Assembly: GCF_934476685.1 (NCBI RefSeq)
Contig: NZ_CAKSNX010000010.1
Coordinates: forward strand, 1-57,537
DNA: 57,537 bases
Source of the DNA: an uncultured Ruminococcus sp.
GTDB taxonomy: Bacteria; Bacillota; Clostridia; Oscillospirales; Ruminococcaceae
Reading direction: 5' to 3'
The position numbers and the translations under genes are program-made. The notes under the pieces were generated by a model, which worked only from the letters and a program-made list of their open reading frames with translations, did not search any database and was not told where the DNA came from. Shown here one piece after another: positions 33,991-43,600 of the stretch. Each line of letters opens with the position of its first letter. Within the stretch, counting starts at the first letter, position 1.

Positions 33991-34374
33991 TTATTTTTTG
34001 CTTGCGTCAAATGCTCCTGCGTAATACCGCAGGCTTTTTACTCTGCCGTTTTCCAGCGTGACCGCCGCCACGTCGAACCGACAATTATACTGCTCCGCCC
34101 ACGGATTTTTCCCGATATACATTTCGGCAGTCCTGATAATATGCTGCCTTTTATACTCGTTCACCGCAAGCTCAGCCTCTTGAAGAGAACCCTCGCTCCG
34201 TGTTTTGACCTCCACAAAAGCAAGCGTATCGTTCTTCCGTGCGATAATATCTATTTCCCCTCCACGGACGGTAAAATTCCTTTTCACCGTTTCATATCCG
34301 TTTCTTCTCAGAAGATCGCACACAGCCGCCTCGCCTATATCGCCGATACTACGGCTGCTCTGATTTTTTTGCAT
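33991..34374 (-). CDS. yraN: UPF0102 protein YraN
   Basis: 127 residues with an endonuclease-like fold: GDIGEAAVCDLLRRNGYETV, then GGEIDIIARKNDTLAFVEVK containing the D-(E-x-K) metal-site residues. Relatives are often encoded next to rnhB, and a role in DNA processing is suspected but not settled. It overlaps rnhB by 26 bases. Confidence 0.9.
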   Translation of the reverse strand: MQKNQSSRSIGDIGEAAVCDLLRRNGYETVKRNFTVRGGEIDIIARKNDTLAFVEVKTRSEGSLQEAELAVNEYKRQHIIRTAEMYIGKNPWAEQYNCRFDVAAVTLENGRVKSLRYYAGAFDASKK

Positions 34375-34963
34375 AATATTTTTTCAGAAAGCTCATTCTG
34401 TGTATCTCACAAGGACCGTACTTATCCAGCATTTCATAATGGAGCTTTGTGCCGTAGCCCTTATGCTTTTCAAAATGATACTGGGGATATTTCTCCGCCA
34501 TTTCAAGCATATGCCTGTCCCTTGCCACCTTAGCAAGTATGGAAGCCGCCGCAATGGTCTGCGACTGTGCATCGCCCTTTACCACCGCCTGAGTTTTATA
34601 GGGCAGGTCGGGAGTTTTATTGCCGTCTATGATGCAGATATCAGGCTTTATCTCCAGATCCTCCACCGCTCTTTTCATAGCGAGCATAGCGCAGTTGAGT
34701 ATATTATACTCCTCTATCTCCTCCACGCTTGCGGTCCTTATGGAATAGCAAAGTGCCTTTTCGATTATCTCGTCATACAGCAGCTCACGCTTTTTTTCGG
34801 TAAGCTTTTTGCTGTCGTTCACGCCCTCTATGACCGTATCCTTATCGAATATGACAGCCGCCGCATACACCTCGCCTGCCAGCGGACCTCTCCCCGCCTC
34901 GTCGCAGCCGCATATTATCGGATAGTCATTTCTTACGGCACAGTCGTACTCATACAGCGTCAT
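34349..34963 (-). CDS. rnhB: Ribonuclease HII
   Basis: Cuts RNA in RNA-DNA hybrids and at single ribonucleotides in DNA. 204 residues; ICGCDEAGRGPLAGEVYAAA gives the DEAGRG active-site motif, further acidic residues are in CIIDGNKTPDL and AKVARDRHM. It overlaps rbgA by four bases and yraN by 26. Confidence 0.96.
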   Translation of the reverse strand: MTLYEYDCAVRNDYPIICGCDEAGRGPLAGEVYAAAVIFDKDTVIEGVNDSKKLTEKKRELLYDEIIEKALCYSIRTASVEEIEEYNILNCAMLAMKRAVEDLEIKPDICIIDGNKTPDLPYKTQAVVKGDAQSQTIAAASILAKVARDRHMLEMAEKYPQYHFEKHKGYGTKLHYEMLDKYGPCEIHRMSFLKKYYAKKSEQP

Positions 34964-35865
34964 ACTGCACCTCTGCTCTTCGGCTTTTCAAGTGAGATCC
35001 TGCCGATCTTTCCGCCTCTGAACTCGTCTAGGACGGTGTTCGCCGCTCTCTCCGTATTTATCTCGCCGCCCGAAACAAGGAAACCACGCTTTTTTCCGAT
35101 ACGTTCGAGTATCTCATAGCCAACTGTACAGCCTGCAAGCTCATCTTCCGCAGGGGGGATATCGTCCGTTTCGATGCCGTATCTTTCCGTCAGCATATCG
35201 TGGTAGTTCTCGTCAAGGAACTCCAGCAGACGGCAGGCAAGATATTCCGTATCAAGGATAACGTCCTTGACCGCACCTGTAAAGGCAAGTCTTTCGCCCA
35301 CCAGCTTATCATCGAACTTAGGCCAAAGCACACCCGGCATATCCAGCAGCTCAAAGCCGTCATCGAGGGACACCCACTGTTTTCCTCTTGTAACGCCCGG
35401 TCTGTCCTCCACCTTTGCAGCCTTTGCGCCTGCAAGGCGGTTTATAAAGGAGGATTTTCCCACGTTCGGTATACCCACTATCATAAGCCTCAGCGGTCTG
35501 CCCGCCATGCCTCTTGTATTCCACTTTTCGATATCGTCAACCAGCAGCTCTCTCAGCATAGGATAAAACTTATTTACATTTCTTCCGCTGCGGCAGTCTG
35601 TCGCAAGGGCAGGCACACCGTTTCGATTATAATAGTCTATCCACATCGACGTAACGTCAGCGTCCGCCGAGTCAGCCTTATTGAGCAGCACCAGTCTTGG
35701 CTTTGCTCCGCATATTTTCTTTATTTCAGGATTGCGGCTTGAATAAGGTATGCGGGCATCTGTTATCTCGACCACTGCGTCAACGAGCTTCATATTCGAT
35801 GCCATTATGCGCCTTGTTTTCGCCATATGCCCAGGAAACCACTGTACTCTTGCAGCCTCGCTCAT
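34960..35865 (-). CDS. rbgA: Ribosome biogenesis GTPase RbgA (YlqF)
   Basis: A circularly permuted GTPase needed for a late step of 50S assembly. 301 residues: VQWFPGHMAKTRRIM at the start, G4 motif NKAD before G1 GIPNVGKSSF (the permuted order), G3 DMPGVLWPK, and a C-terminal RNA-binding domain. ATG 35865 has GGAGAGG. Gene order rplS-lepB-rbgA-rnhB is typical of Firmicutes. Confidence 0.95.
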   Translation of the reverse strand: MSEAARVQWFPGHMAKTRRIMASNMKLVDAVVEITDARIPYSSRNPEIKKICGAKPRLVLLNKADSADADVTSMWIDYYNRNGVPALATDCRSGRNVNKFYPMLRELLVDDIEKWNTRGMAGRPLRLMIVGIPNVGKSSFINRLAGAKAAKVEDRPGVTRGKQWVSLDDGFELLDMPGVLWPKFDDKLVGERLAFTGAVKDVILDTEYLACRLLEFLDENYHDMLTERYGIETDDIPPAEDELAGCTVGYEILERIGKKRGFLVSGGEINTERAANTVLDEFRGGKIGRISLEKPKSRGAV

Positions 35866-35900
35866 TCAATCCTCTCCTTTACTGTTGATTTATTAATTAT

Positions 35901-36506
35901 TTATTCCAGCCGTCCGAGTTTTGCCCTTTCGGAATAAAATCTCAACTCAGCCTTTCCGACTATATCCTCTGTCGGTACAAAGCCTATCGTCCTGCTGTCG
36001 GCGGAATGATTTCTGTTATCCCCCAGCACGAACACGCAGTCCTGCGGCACGTCATACTCATACACATCTCTGTCGGAGTCATAAAACTCCTCCGAAAAAG
36101 AGCCTGTATCGGACATATGATGATAGTTCACATAGTCCTCCTCCACCGCTCTGCCGTCCACAGTCACGCTGTCAGCGTTATAGTCTATCTCGACGTGCTG
36201 ACCGCCAACGGCGATGATGCGCTTTATTATCATTTTATCCAGAACTTCCGATTCTATCACAACTATATCGCCCTGTTTCGGGGTATAGAAAAGGTGAGAA
36301 ACTATCAGCCTGTCGTTTTCAAAAAGTGTGCTTTCCATAGAATGGCCGTCCACCACCGCAATGCGGAAAATGAAAGTAAAGCAGAATATGACCACAAACA
36401 CCGCAGCCACAAGTGTTTCGCACCATTCAAGCACAGGATCGAGTATGCTGTTCTTCTTGTTTATATTTTTTATCTTTTGAGAATTTTTATCTTTCGCTTT
36501 TTTCAT
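35901..36506 (-). CDS. lepB: Signal peptidase I, second copy
   Basis: A membrane serine protease that removes signal peptides. 201 residues: basic N-terminus (KKAKDKNSQKIKNINKKN), one membrane helix (about 32-52), catalytic Ser in DGHSMESTLF, catalytic Lys in IIKRIIAVGG, and the box E stretch VFVLGDNRNHSADSR. It starts seven bases from the stop of the upstream paralogue with a poor ribosome site, suggesting coupled translation. Confidence 0.93.
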   Translation of the reverse strand: MKKAKDKNSQKIKNINKKNSILDPVLEWCETLVAAVFVVIFCFTFIFRIAVVDGHSMESTLFENDRLIVSHLFYTPKQGDIVVIESEVLDKMIIKRIIAVGGQHVEIDYNADSVTVDGRAVEEDYVNYHHMSDTGSFSEEFYDSDRDVYEYDVPQDCVFVLGDNRNHSADSRTIGFVPTEDIVGKAELRFYSERAKLGRLE

Positions 36507-36512
36507 GACCTG

Positions 36513-37274
36513 TTATTCGATACCGCCGAAGCTGTCGAATGGGAATATCCTGAAAACAGCCTCACCGAGAACGTCATCTATATCCACGCAGCCTATCCTG
36601 CGGCTGTCCATAGAATTATTTCGGTTGTCGCCCATAACGAAAACGCTGTCCTTAGGCACTTCATACTCATAAACGCCGTCCGAGACCTTATGCGCAATGT
36701 CGAACATACCTGTATCTATCATAGTTTCCTTGTTATGCTCGTTGGATATTTTTTCGCCGTTGACCGTAACGGTATTTGTGCCGTAATCAATAGTTATCTT
36801 ATCGCCCTCAGTGCCGATAACACGCTTGATTATGGTCTTGTTCAGCACATCGCTGTTGATAACGACGATATCCCCTTTTTCGGGAGTGTAATTTATATGG
36901 GAAAGAATAAGTCTGTCCTTGTCCTGAAGGGTATCGTTCATAGACTCGCCGTCTACCAGCACTATCCTGAACAGGAAGGTGAACACCAGAATGACGATGA
37001 ACATTGCGAACACAAATGACTCGCACCATTCCAGTATCTCATTCTTTATATCCACAGGCGGCTTTTCCTTTATGTCCTCAGGTTCAGCCTGCTTTGCAAG
37101 CTCGATATCCTCCTGACTGACCTCGCCGAAAGCAGTCTTTTCAGACTTCTCAGAATTTTCAGAGTTCTCAGAGATATTTTCGCTCTCGCCGTCATTTATA
37201 TTATTATCATTATTTTCATTGTTCTCTTTATCGTCAATGATATCATTTTTCTCGTCGAGATTATCACTATTCAT
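36513..37274 (-). CDS. lepB: Signal peptidase I, first copy, with acidic extension
   Basis: 253 residues. A 70-residue N-terminal extension is extremely rich in Asp, Glu, Asn and Ser (KENNENNDNNINDGESENIS) before one membrane helix (about 90-112). The enzyme part has Ser in DGESMNDTL, Lys in TIIKRVIGTEGD and VFVMGDNRNNSMDSR. The acidic tail is cytoplasmic and unlike the basic N-terminus of its downstream paralogue, so the two copies may differ in partners or targets. It has its own promoter (37330-37358). Confidence 0.93.
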   Translation of the reverse strand: MNSDNLDEKNDIIDDKENNENNDNNINDGESENISENSENSEKSEKTAFGEVSQEDIELAKQAEPEDIKEKPPVDIKNEILEWCESFVFAMFIVILVFTFLFRIVLVDGESMNDTLQDKDRLILSHINYTPEKGDIVVINSDVLNKTIIKRVIGTEGDKITIDYGTNTVTVNGEKISNEHNKETMIDTGMFDIAHKVSDGVYEYEVPKDSVFVMGDNRNNSMDSRRIGCVDIDDVLGEAVFRIFPFDSFGGIE

Positions 37275-37329
37275 AACATAATCCTCTTAACAACGCATCA
37301 GATGCATTAAATTTATTTCATATAGATTT

Positions 37330-37358
37330 ATTATAGCAAAAATCCGCACAAATTACAA
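37330..37358 (-). promoter_or_regulatory. Promoter of the lepB-rbgA operon
   Basis: Minus strand TTGTAA, 17-base spacer, perfect TATAAT. Confidence 0.7.
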
Positions 37359-37385
37359 GGCTTTTTTTCAAAAAAATTACCTTAA

Positions 37386-37420
37386 ACAAAAAAGAGCCGA
37401 CCGAAAAGCCGACTCTTTCA
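37386..37420 (-). terminator. Terminator of rplS
   Basis: An 11-pair hairpin (AAAGAGTCGGC / GTCGGCTCTTT, two G-U pairs) followed by a T run on the minus strand. Confidence 0.85.
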
Positions 37421-37432
37421 TAAAAATTAGAG

Positions 37433-37777
37433 TTATCTGATTGCTTCCTTGACCTTAGCAGCCTTACCAACTCTGTCACGGAGATAGTAGAGCTTAGCTC
37501 TTCTGACCTTACCGCTTCTTACGACCTCAACCTTTGCTACTGCAGGTGAGTGAACAGGGAATACTCTTTCGATTCCGCAGCCGTGAGCAACTCTACGAAC
37601 TGTGAATGTTTCGTTGATCCCGCCGTGCTTCTTAGCGATAACAGTACCCTCGAATACCTGGATTCTTGACTTGTCACCTTCTGTGATAAGAACGTGTACC
37701 TTGACAGTGTCACCTACGTTTACTGCAGGTGCTTCAGACTTAAGACTTGATTCAGCAATTTTCTTTAAAGCGTCCAC
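37433..37777 (-). CDS. rplS: 50S ribosomal protein L19
   Basis: 114 residues, normal length, with AVNVGDTVKVHVLITEGDKS, RIQVFEGTVIAKKHGG and the basic end SGKVRRAKLYYLRDRVGKAA. It sits at the 30S-50S interface. The start is GTG 37777 with GGAGG nine bases upstream. It has a structured leader and its own terminator, so it is separated from trmD. Confidence 0.97.
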   Translation of the reverse strand: MDALKKIAESSLKSEAPAVNVGDTVKVHVLITEGDKSRIQVFEGTVIAKKHGGINETFTVRRVAHGCGIERVFPVHSPAVAKVEVVRSGKVRRAKLYYLRDRVGKAAKVKEAIR

Positions 37778-37794
37778 TTTAAAATTCCTCCTTA

Positions 37795-37917
37795 TATTTT
37801 CAGACGTTCATTCACTATAAATACAATAGTCAGAGGACCGTCCGCTTTAATGTCGTGTCCTTTCGGACTGGCATTAACTCTCGTCGGCGAAACCGACGGT
37901 AATTCAAATGCTTTAAT
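37795..37917 (-). ncRNA. L19-leader-like RNA before rplS
   Basis: The 5' untranslated RNA forms CGTCGG/CCGACG with a short loop (about 37886-37902), and a two-part stem TTAATG..GTCC-GAAA-GGAC..CATTAA (about 37851-37877). This fits the Firmicute L19 leader idea, in which excess ribosomal protein binds its own mRNA. I recognise the type from structure and position, not from an alignment. Confidence 0.6.
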
Positions 37918-37946
37918 ATTATACCATATTCCTCACGCATTTTCAA
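37918..37946 (-). promoter_or_regulatory. Promoter of rplS
   Basis: Minus strand TTGAAA, 17-base spacer, perfect TATAAT. Confidence 0.8.
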
Positions 37947-37953
37947 CGGTGGA

Positions 37954-38658
37954 CTATGTAAAACTTTCTCCATTCTCCACCATTATTTTTGTGCGTTCTA
38001 TACAAAGCTCATCTGCTGTGATATCATACATACCGAAAAACGTATCCATGACCACGTTTGCGTTAAGGTTAAAGCTGCCGCCTGCGGGGAGCGTGAGGGT
38101 GATATAGACATACTTCCCATCACATTCCGCTTTTTCCGCCTTGATATGGGGACGTATATCCACCATATTCACGGTTTTCTTTTTTGTGCGCTTTTCTATC
38201 TCTATCTTCTCGTTTTCAAGGAACTTCCCGAAAAGCGAAAGACATTCCTCCGATGACTTGTCGGCGCAGAATTTTATCCTGTACTGTGCGGCGGCTATCT
38301 CGGTATGCTGATGAACGGGACGTGCGCAGGAAACTATCTTCATTCCCTCCGGCATCTGTGCGTCAAGTCTTTCCCTCACCTCTTCAAAGGGGAGGTCCTC
38401 GATGAGCGCAAAGTCCATAACCTCCACACGGCTCTCAAAACCGAGAGAAAGGTTTATGGGGAACATTATATAAATGTGCGGATTAAATCCCTGCGTATAC
38501 CATACGGGGAGCTTTGAGCGTTTTATCGCCCTCTGCATCATTCTCATAAGGTCGAGGTGGGAGATATATTTCGCTCTGCCGCATTTTTCGTACACCACTC
38601 TGTAATCGAAACGCTCCAGCCGCAGATTTACGTTTTTAGGCTCAAGCCTTTTTGCCAC
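37954..38658 (-). CDS. TIGR03936 family radical-SAM-associated protein
   Basis: About 234 residues of DUF2344/TIGR03936 type: RLERFDYRVVYEKCGRAKYI, SHLDLMRMMQRAIKRSKLPV and YTQGFNPHIYIMFPINLSLG. Function unproven; it is nearly always encoded next to, or fused with, the TIGR03960 radical SAM protein, which suggests a joint RNA or protein modification. Start GTG 38658 with GGAGG eight bases upstream, overlapping the partner gene by 17 bases. Confidence 0.9.
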   Translation of the reverse strand: MAKRLEPKNVNLRLERFDYRVVYEKCGRAKYISHLDLMRMMQRAIKRSKLPVWYTQGFNPHIYIMFPINLSLGFESRVEVMDFALIEDLPFEEVRERLDAQMPEGMKIVSCARPVHQHTEIAAAQYRIKFCADKSSEECLSLFGKFLENEKIEIEKRTKKKTVNMVDIRPHIKAEKAECDGKYVYITLTLPAGGSFNLNANVVMDTFFGMYDITADELCIERTKIMVENGESFT

Positions 38659-40498
38659 AGTAAACACCTCCGCATTCAGGTTTTATTCCGCAGCCCGAAC
38701 AGCCCTCTTTGCAGTTGCGTGTGGTCTGTGCTGCGTGAGCCTTTTTATTTTCCCTCACGAAAAATTCGTGGGACACGAGATAGTCGAGGTGCGACCATGG
38801 TGCGACCTCGTCATAGGGACGCAGGCGGTTGGCATAAAACGCTGTATCTATGCCGCACTCCTCAAAGGTCTGCATCCATACATCGAACTTGAAATGCTCT
38901 GCCCAGCCGTCGAGGTAGCAGCCTTTCTTCCATGCCTCATATACAGCCTTGCCCACACGTCTGTCGCCCCTTGCGAGGACGGCTTCCAGTATAGATGTCG
39001 GCTGATGATGACAGCTCAGCTTTATCTTCTTGCTCTTTATGCAGCTTCTCAGATATTCCTGCTTGCGCAGTATCTCCTCAGGTGTCGCCTGCGGTTCAAA
39101 CTCAAAAGGCGTGAACGGTTTCGGGACGAAAGTCGCTGTGGATATCGAAACCTGCACCGAGCGTCCTCTTATCTCCTTCGGGGTCTGATAGTATATATCA
39201 AGCACCTTTTCCGCAAGGTCGGCTATGCCCTTTATATCCTCGTCCGTTTCGGTGGGCAGACCAAGCATAAAGTACAGCTTGACCTGTGTATATCCACCTG
39301 CAAAGGCTATTTTGCAGGTACGCATTATCTCCTCTTCCGTGATGTTCTTGTTTATTACATCACGCAGACGCTGTGTGCCGGCTTCGGGGGCAAAGGTCAG
39401 TCCGCTCTTTCTCACCGCCTGCAATCTTTCCATAAGCTCATCGCTGAACGTATCAAGACGCAAAGATGGCAGGGCAAGGTTTATCTGCTCCTTATCCGTA
39501 TACTCCGAAAGGCTCAGCAGCAGTTCGTTTATCTTCGTATGGTCGCTGGTGGAAAGTGAGGAAAGTGAAACTTCCTCATATCCCGTCTGTTCGCAGAGGG
39601 ACTTCGTTTCCTTTTTGATAGTGTCGATATTCTTCTCTCTGAACGGGCGGTAGATAAATCCCGCCTGACAGAAACGGCAGCCTCTTATGCAGCCTCTCAG
39701 CACCTCCACCACCGAGCGGTCGTGTACTATCTCGCTGAACGGCACAACAAAACTTTCGGGGTAATACACGCTGTCAAAGTCCGCAATGACACGCTTTTTC
39801 ACCCTCGACTTTGCTTCGGGAACGTTCGGCTTTATCTCCTTCACCGTATTATCCTCGTTGTACGAAACGTCATAGAATGACGGAACATATATGCCCTCTA
39901 TCTTCGCTGCCTCACGCAAAAACTGCTCCTTTGTGGGGTGATGCGGCTTCATTTTTTCGTAGAGCGAAAGCAGCTCCATATTCACCTGTTCGCCCTCGCC
40001 CAGAATGAACAGGTCAAAGAAATCTGCGATAGGCTCAGGGTTGCAGACACAAGGACCGCCGCCCACAACTATCGGTGTAAGCTCCTTTCTGTCCTTTGCC
40101 AGAACAGGCAGACCTGCGAGGTCGAGCATTTCAAGCACGTTGTTGAACGAAAGCTCATACTGCAAGGTAAATCCGATAAAGTCGAAATCCTTTATCGGGT
40201 CGAGGCTCTCCAGAGCGTAAAGTGGGATATCATTTTCACGCATATGCTGTTCAAAGTCGGTTTCGGGCATAAAAACTCTCTCGCACCACCAGTTAGGCAC
40301 GTTGTTTTTCAGTCCGTAAAGTATCTTCATTCCCAGATGTGACATTCCCACGTCATAGGTGTCGGGGAAACAGAACGCAAATCTTACATCGACTTTCGAT
40401 CTGTCCTTTACCACGCTGCCTATCTCGCCGCCGATATATCGTGCAGGCTTTTTTGTTTTAAGCAGCACCTTTTCTATTTTCTTTCTTATTTCTTCCAA
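38642..40498 (-). CDS. TIGR03960 family B12-binding/radical SAM protein
   Basis: 618 residues. N-terminal B12-binding-like domain (about 35-185, CFPDTYDVGMSHLGMKILYG), then a radical SAM core with cluster cysteines in RGCIRGCRFCQAGF (CxxxCxxC) and GLTFAPEAGTQRLRD. The C-terminus has its own Cys-rich end, CKEGCSGCGIKPECGG. The reaction is unknown. The start is TTG 40498 with GGAGG nine bases upstream. It is transcribed with the TIGR03936 gene from the promoter at 40560-40588. Confidence 0.92.
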   Translation of the reverse strand: MEEIRKKIEKVLLKTKKPARYIGGEIGSVVKDRSKVDVRFAFCFPDTYDVGMSHLGMKILYGLKNNVPNWWCERVFMPETDFEQHMRENDIPLYALESLDPIKDFDFIGFTLQYELSFNNVLEMLDLAGLPVLAKDRKELTPIVVGGGPCVCNPEPIADFFDLFILGEGEQVNMELLSLYEKMKPHHPTKEQFLREAAKIEGIYVPSFYDVSYNEDNTVKEIKPNVPEAKSRVKKRVIADFDSVYYPESFVVPFSEIVHDRSVVEVLRGCIRGCRFCQAGFIYRPFREKNIDTIKKETKSLCEQTGYEEVSLSSLSTSDHTKINELLLSLSEYTDKEQINLALPSLRLDTFSDELMERLQAVRKSGLTFAPEAGTQRLRDVINKNITEEEIMRTCKIAFAGGYTQVKLYFMLGLPTETDEDIKGIADLAEKVLDIYYQTPKEIRGRSVQVSISTATFVPKPFTPFEFEPQATPEEILRKQEYLRSCIKSKKIKLSCHHQPTSILEAVLARGDRRVGKAVYEAWKKGCYLDGWAEHFKFDVWMQTFEECGIDTAFYANRLRPYDEVAPWSHLDYLVSHEFFVRENKKAHAAQTTRNCKEGCSGCGIKPECGGVYCGKKA

Positions 40499-40559
40499 TT
40501 AAATTATCCTCCGTAACAGGTCACAAACGTCATAAAACGTTACGTTATAAAATAATGAT

Positions 40560-40588
40560 ATTATACCACAATATCCTGTTTATTTCAA
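40560..40588 (-). promoter_or_regulatory. Promoter of the radical SAM pair
   Basis: Minus strand TTGAAA, 17-base spacer, perfect TATAAT. Confidence 0.8.
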
Positions 40589-40592
40589 GGCA

Positions 40593-40630
40593 CAAAAGGC
40601 AACGCCGCACCGGTATTATGCGGCATTGCC
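40593..40630 (-). terminator. Terminator of addBA
   Basis: GGCAATGCCGCA / TGCGGCGTTGCC hairpin (one G-U pair) followed by TTTTGTG on the minus strand. Confidence 0.85.
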
Positions 40631-40660
40631 CCCATATAAATTATAATTTTATTATAATTT

Positions 40661-43600
40661 TTATAATTTGAATTCTGCTCCCTCGCCAAGCTTGAATGAG
40701 TAAATATAGCTGCTCTTCACCTTTTCGCCGTAGATAAGCTCGAAAGCCGCTTTGTACAGCGCAAGCTGTGTGCCGTATTTGTTCATATCCTCACGGGAGC
40801 GGAAATTATCCGTCTTGTAATCCACAAGCACCCAGCCGTCCTCTTCCTTGAAAATGCAGTCGGCTATACCCTGTATCATACCGTCGCCGCCTGTAACGTT
40901 CTTTAACTCCTGCGGCAGGTCGAGATCCTTTACCGCCGCAAGGAACTTCTGCTCACGGCGGAGGTCCTTTGACGCTCTCATTCTTGCAAAGAAGTCGGTT
41001 TTCACAAAGCTTTTCAGCCTGTCTGTGTACACGCCCTTTGCCTCACGCTTTGTCATAAAGCCCTCTGCCACAAGCCTTTCCAGCTCGCCCTCGACATCTT
41101 CAAAGGCTCTGTTATAGTCTGCGCACTCCATAAACTTATGCGTGCTTGTTCCACGCTCCGCCGCCGTAAGCTTGTCAAGCTCGTCATTCAATCTCGGCAG
41201 GTTAGGATAAAACTCAGGGTCTTTGCTGCCTAACTGTCTGCGCTTTTCTTCGGCGGTTATCTCCGTTACGGTAAGCTTTGCAGGCTGCATAGAACGCTCT
41301 CTGTCATACTCAAAGGCATACTTTTCCCTCAGCCTTTGGACGATCGCAATATCTGCGGCAGGGTATTTTTTGTTTTCCTCCTCGTCCGTCAGCAGCTCTG
41401 CGGCGGAGAAGTCGCTGTCATCAAAGGTCATATTTATGTATTCGACATCAACAGGATTTTCATTATCCTTTACGGGATAAAAGTCAAGATCCATACCGAG
41501 CCACTGCGCCAGCGGCTCTCTTCCCGAATGTTTTGACATCGCCGCCATTACCCAGCAGAGGATAGTATCCTGTCTGTCCAGTATATCGGCAGGTATCCTG
41601 TCATATTCTGCGCACTTCTTTATTATCCTGCGGTAGTTCTCTGATCCGTCGGGATTATTTTTCTCTTTCTTTTCGGGAACGCAGACGATGATAAGCCTTT
41701 CCTTTGCTCTTGTACAGCCAACATAGAATAACCTCATCACCTCGCTCTTCTGCTCCCTTGCCGTTGCGTCTGCGATAAAGTCAAAGGCGAGGTTATTTCG
41801 TTTTACGCTGAGATGATTTTCGTCGAACTTCAAAGCATATCCGAACTTTGAATGAATATGGAAATTCTCGCTTTTAACATCTCTTATCATCTTGTTCGCC
41901 AAGCTGCACAGGATAACGAAAGGATATTCCAGTCCCTTTGATTTATGGTAGGTCTGGATATTGACGGAGCTTTTGCCTGACGTTACGGTCACTGCGTTCT
42001 GAAAAGCGTCCTTCTGGTCTGAGAGGGAATCCACATAGCGCAGAAATCCGCTTACGCCGTCCTTGCCGTTCTGCTCATAGGAAGATGCATATTCAAGAAG
42101 AAGCCTTAAATTCGCACGTTTCTTGTCCGAGTCGAGATAGAGTGACGTTACAGCCATAAGGTCGGTCACGTCGAATATCCTGCGGATAAGTCTTTCCAGT
42201 CCCATACTCATTGAATCGTAGCGGAGGGATTCTATAAGCTTATGCGCTCCCGCACATTTTTCCCTCAGCAGCTCGCTGCCCATATCGTTGTATCGGCTGA
42301 AACTTTCCTGCGAAGCGGATTCCTTTGAACTGCGGCAGTTGCTCAATATCTGATAGATATGCTTATATTCTCTCGTTCCGCTGACGTGGCACTGCTCTCT
42401 TATGACGCTCATTTCGTCCGGAGTGAAATTCATCACAGGGGACATCATCACCGCCGTCAGAGCAATATCGTTCATAGGGTTATCCACCGTTCTTAGCATA
42501 TCAAGGGCGAGGGATATCTCCCTCGACTTTATATAGCCGTCTGTATCCTCGCTGAAAGCGTCAAGGCCATACACCCTAAGTGCATTGGTCAGCATCTTTT
42601 TTTCTTTGTTGTTTCTGATAAGTATGCAGAAATCCGACGGACGGCATGGTCTGTCTGCGCCGCCGTCAAAGACAGGCTCTTTGCTGTCCAGCATCTGCTT
42701 TATCAGCTTTGCGGCGGCAAGCTGTTCTGCCGTAAAGCCGCATACCTTTTTATCGACCTCCGCCTCAGGGTCTACCAGCAAAAGCTGTGCGGGACAGTTT
42801 CTTTCGGTGTAGTAGTCTGCGCCGAATTCAAGTCTGTTTTCCTCGTCATAGTCCACCTCGCCGCATTCCCTGCTCATTATCTGCTCGAAGATGAAGTTTG
42901 TCAGTCCGACAACTTCCCTGCGGCTGCGGAAATTCTTTTTAAGGCTTATGTGTTCGAGGTCATCTTTATACTTTTCATCTTTCGCCTGCTCTATGCAGTT
43001 TACAAAAAGCTGCGGATTAGTCAGTCTGAAACGATATATAGCCTGCTTTACGTCGCCGACTAGGAAAACGTTCTTTCCCATTATGTCAAGGCTGTCCGTA
43101 TCGGAGATCGCCTTGAAAATGGTTTCCTGAAGGTCGTTCACGTCCTGATATTCGTCAAGGAAGATGAGCCTGTACATTCCGCTGCTGCGTATCTCCTCCG
43201 CAAGCTCTGTGCGGACAAGTCCGTTTTCCGTTTCCTTTACAAGGAGGTCTTTCGCCATAAGCTCGATATCGCTGAAATCGAGAGCGTTTTTCTCCAGCTT
43301 TTTCTCCATTGATATCTCCTCTGTGCGCTTTTCAAGCTTGCATATAACGGAGAATATCCTGTTGGATTTTCTTATATTTTCCCTGTAATGCTCTTTCGGT
43401 ATGCTGAATACAGAGAGGATATCTTTTGTTGTGTCCTTAATGCTATCCCGTATAGTTTTTGCAGCCGCTATCGCATTGACAAGATCTTGCTTAGCCGCAG
43501 GAGAAAGTTCTTTTTCTTTGCTGATCCTTAATGATGATAATGATTTCGGAACATCGACTGCCCCGACCTTTTCCCATTCACCGTGGCTGAGTGCAAGGCT

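Noticed and set aside
36006..37019. 337-codon plus-strand frame across both lepB genes
   Set aside because: Antisense shadow; both lepB genes have clear catalytic motifs on the other strand.
38735..39559. 274-codon plus-strand frame
   Set aside because: Antisense to the radical SAM gene, with no start signal or family motif.
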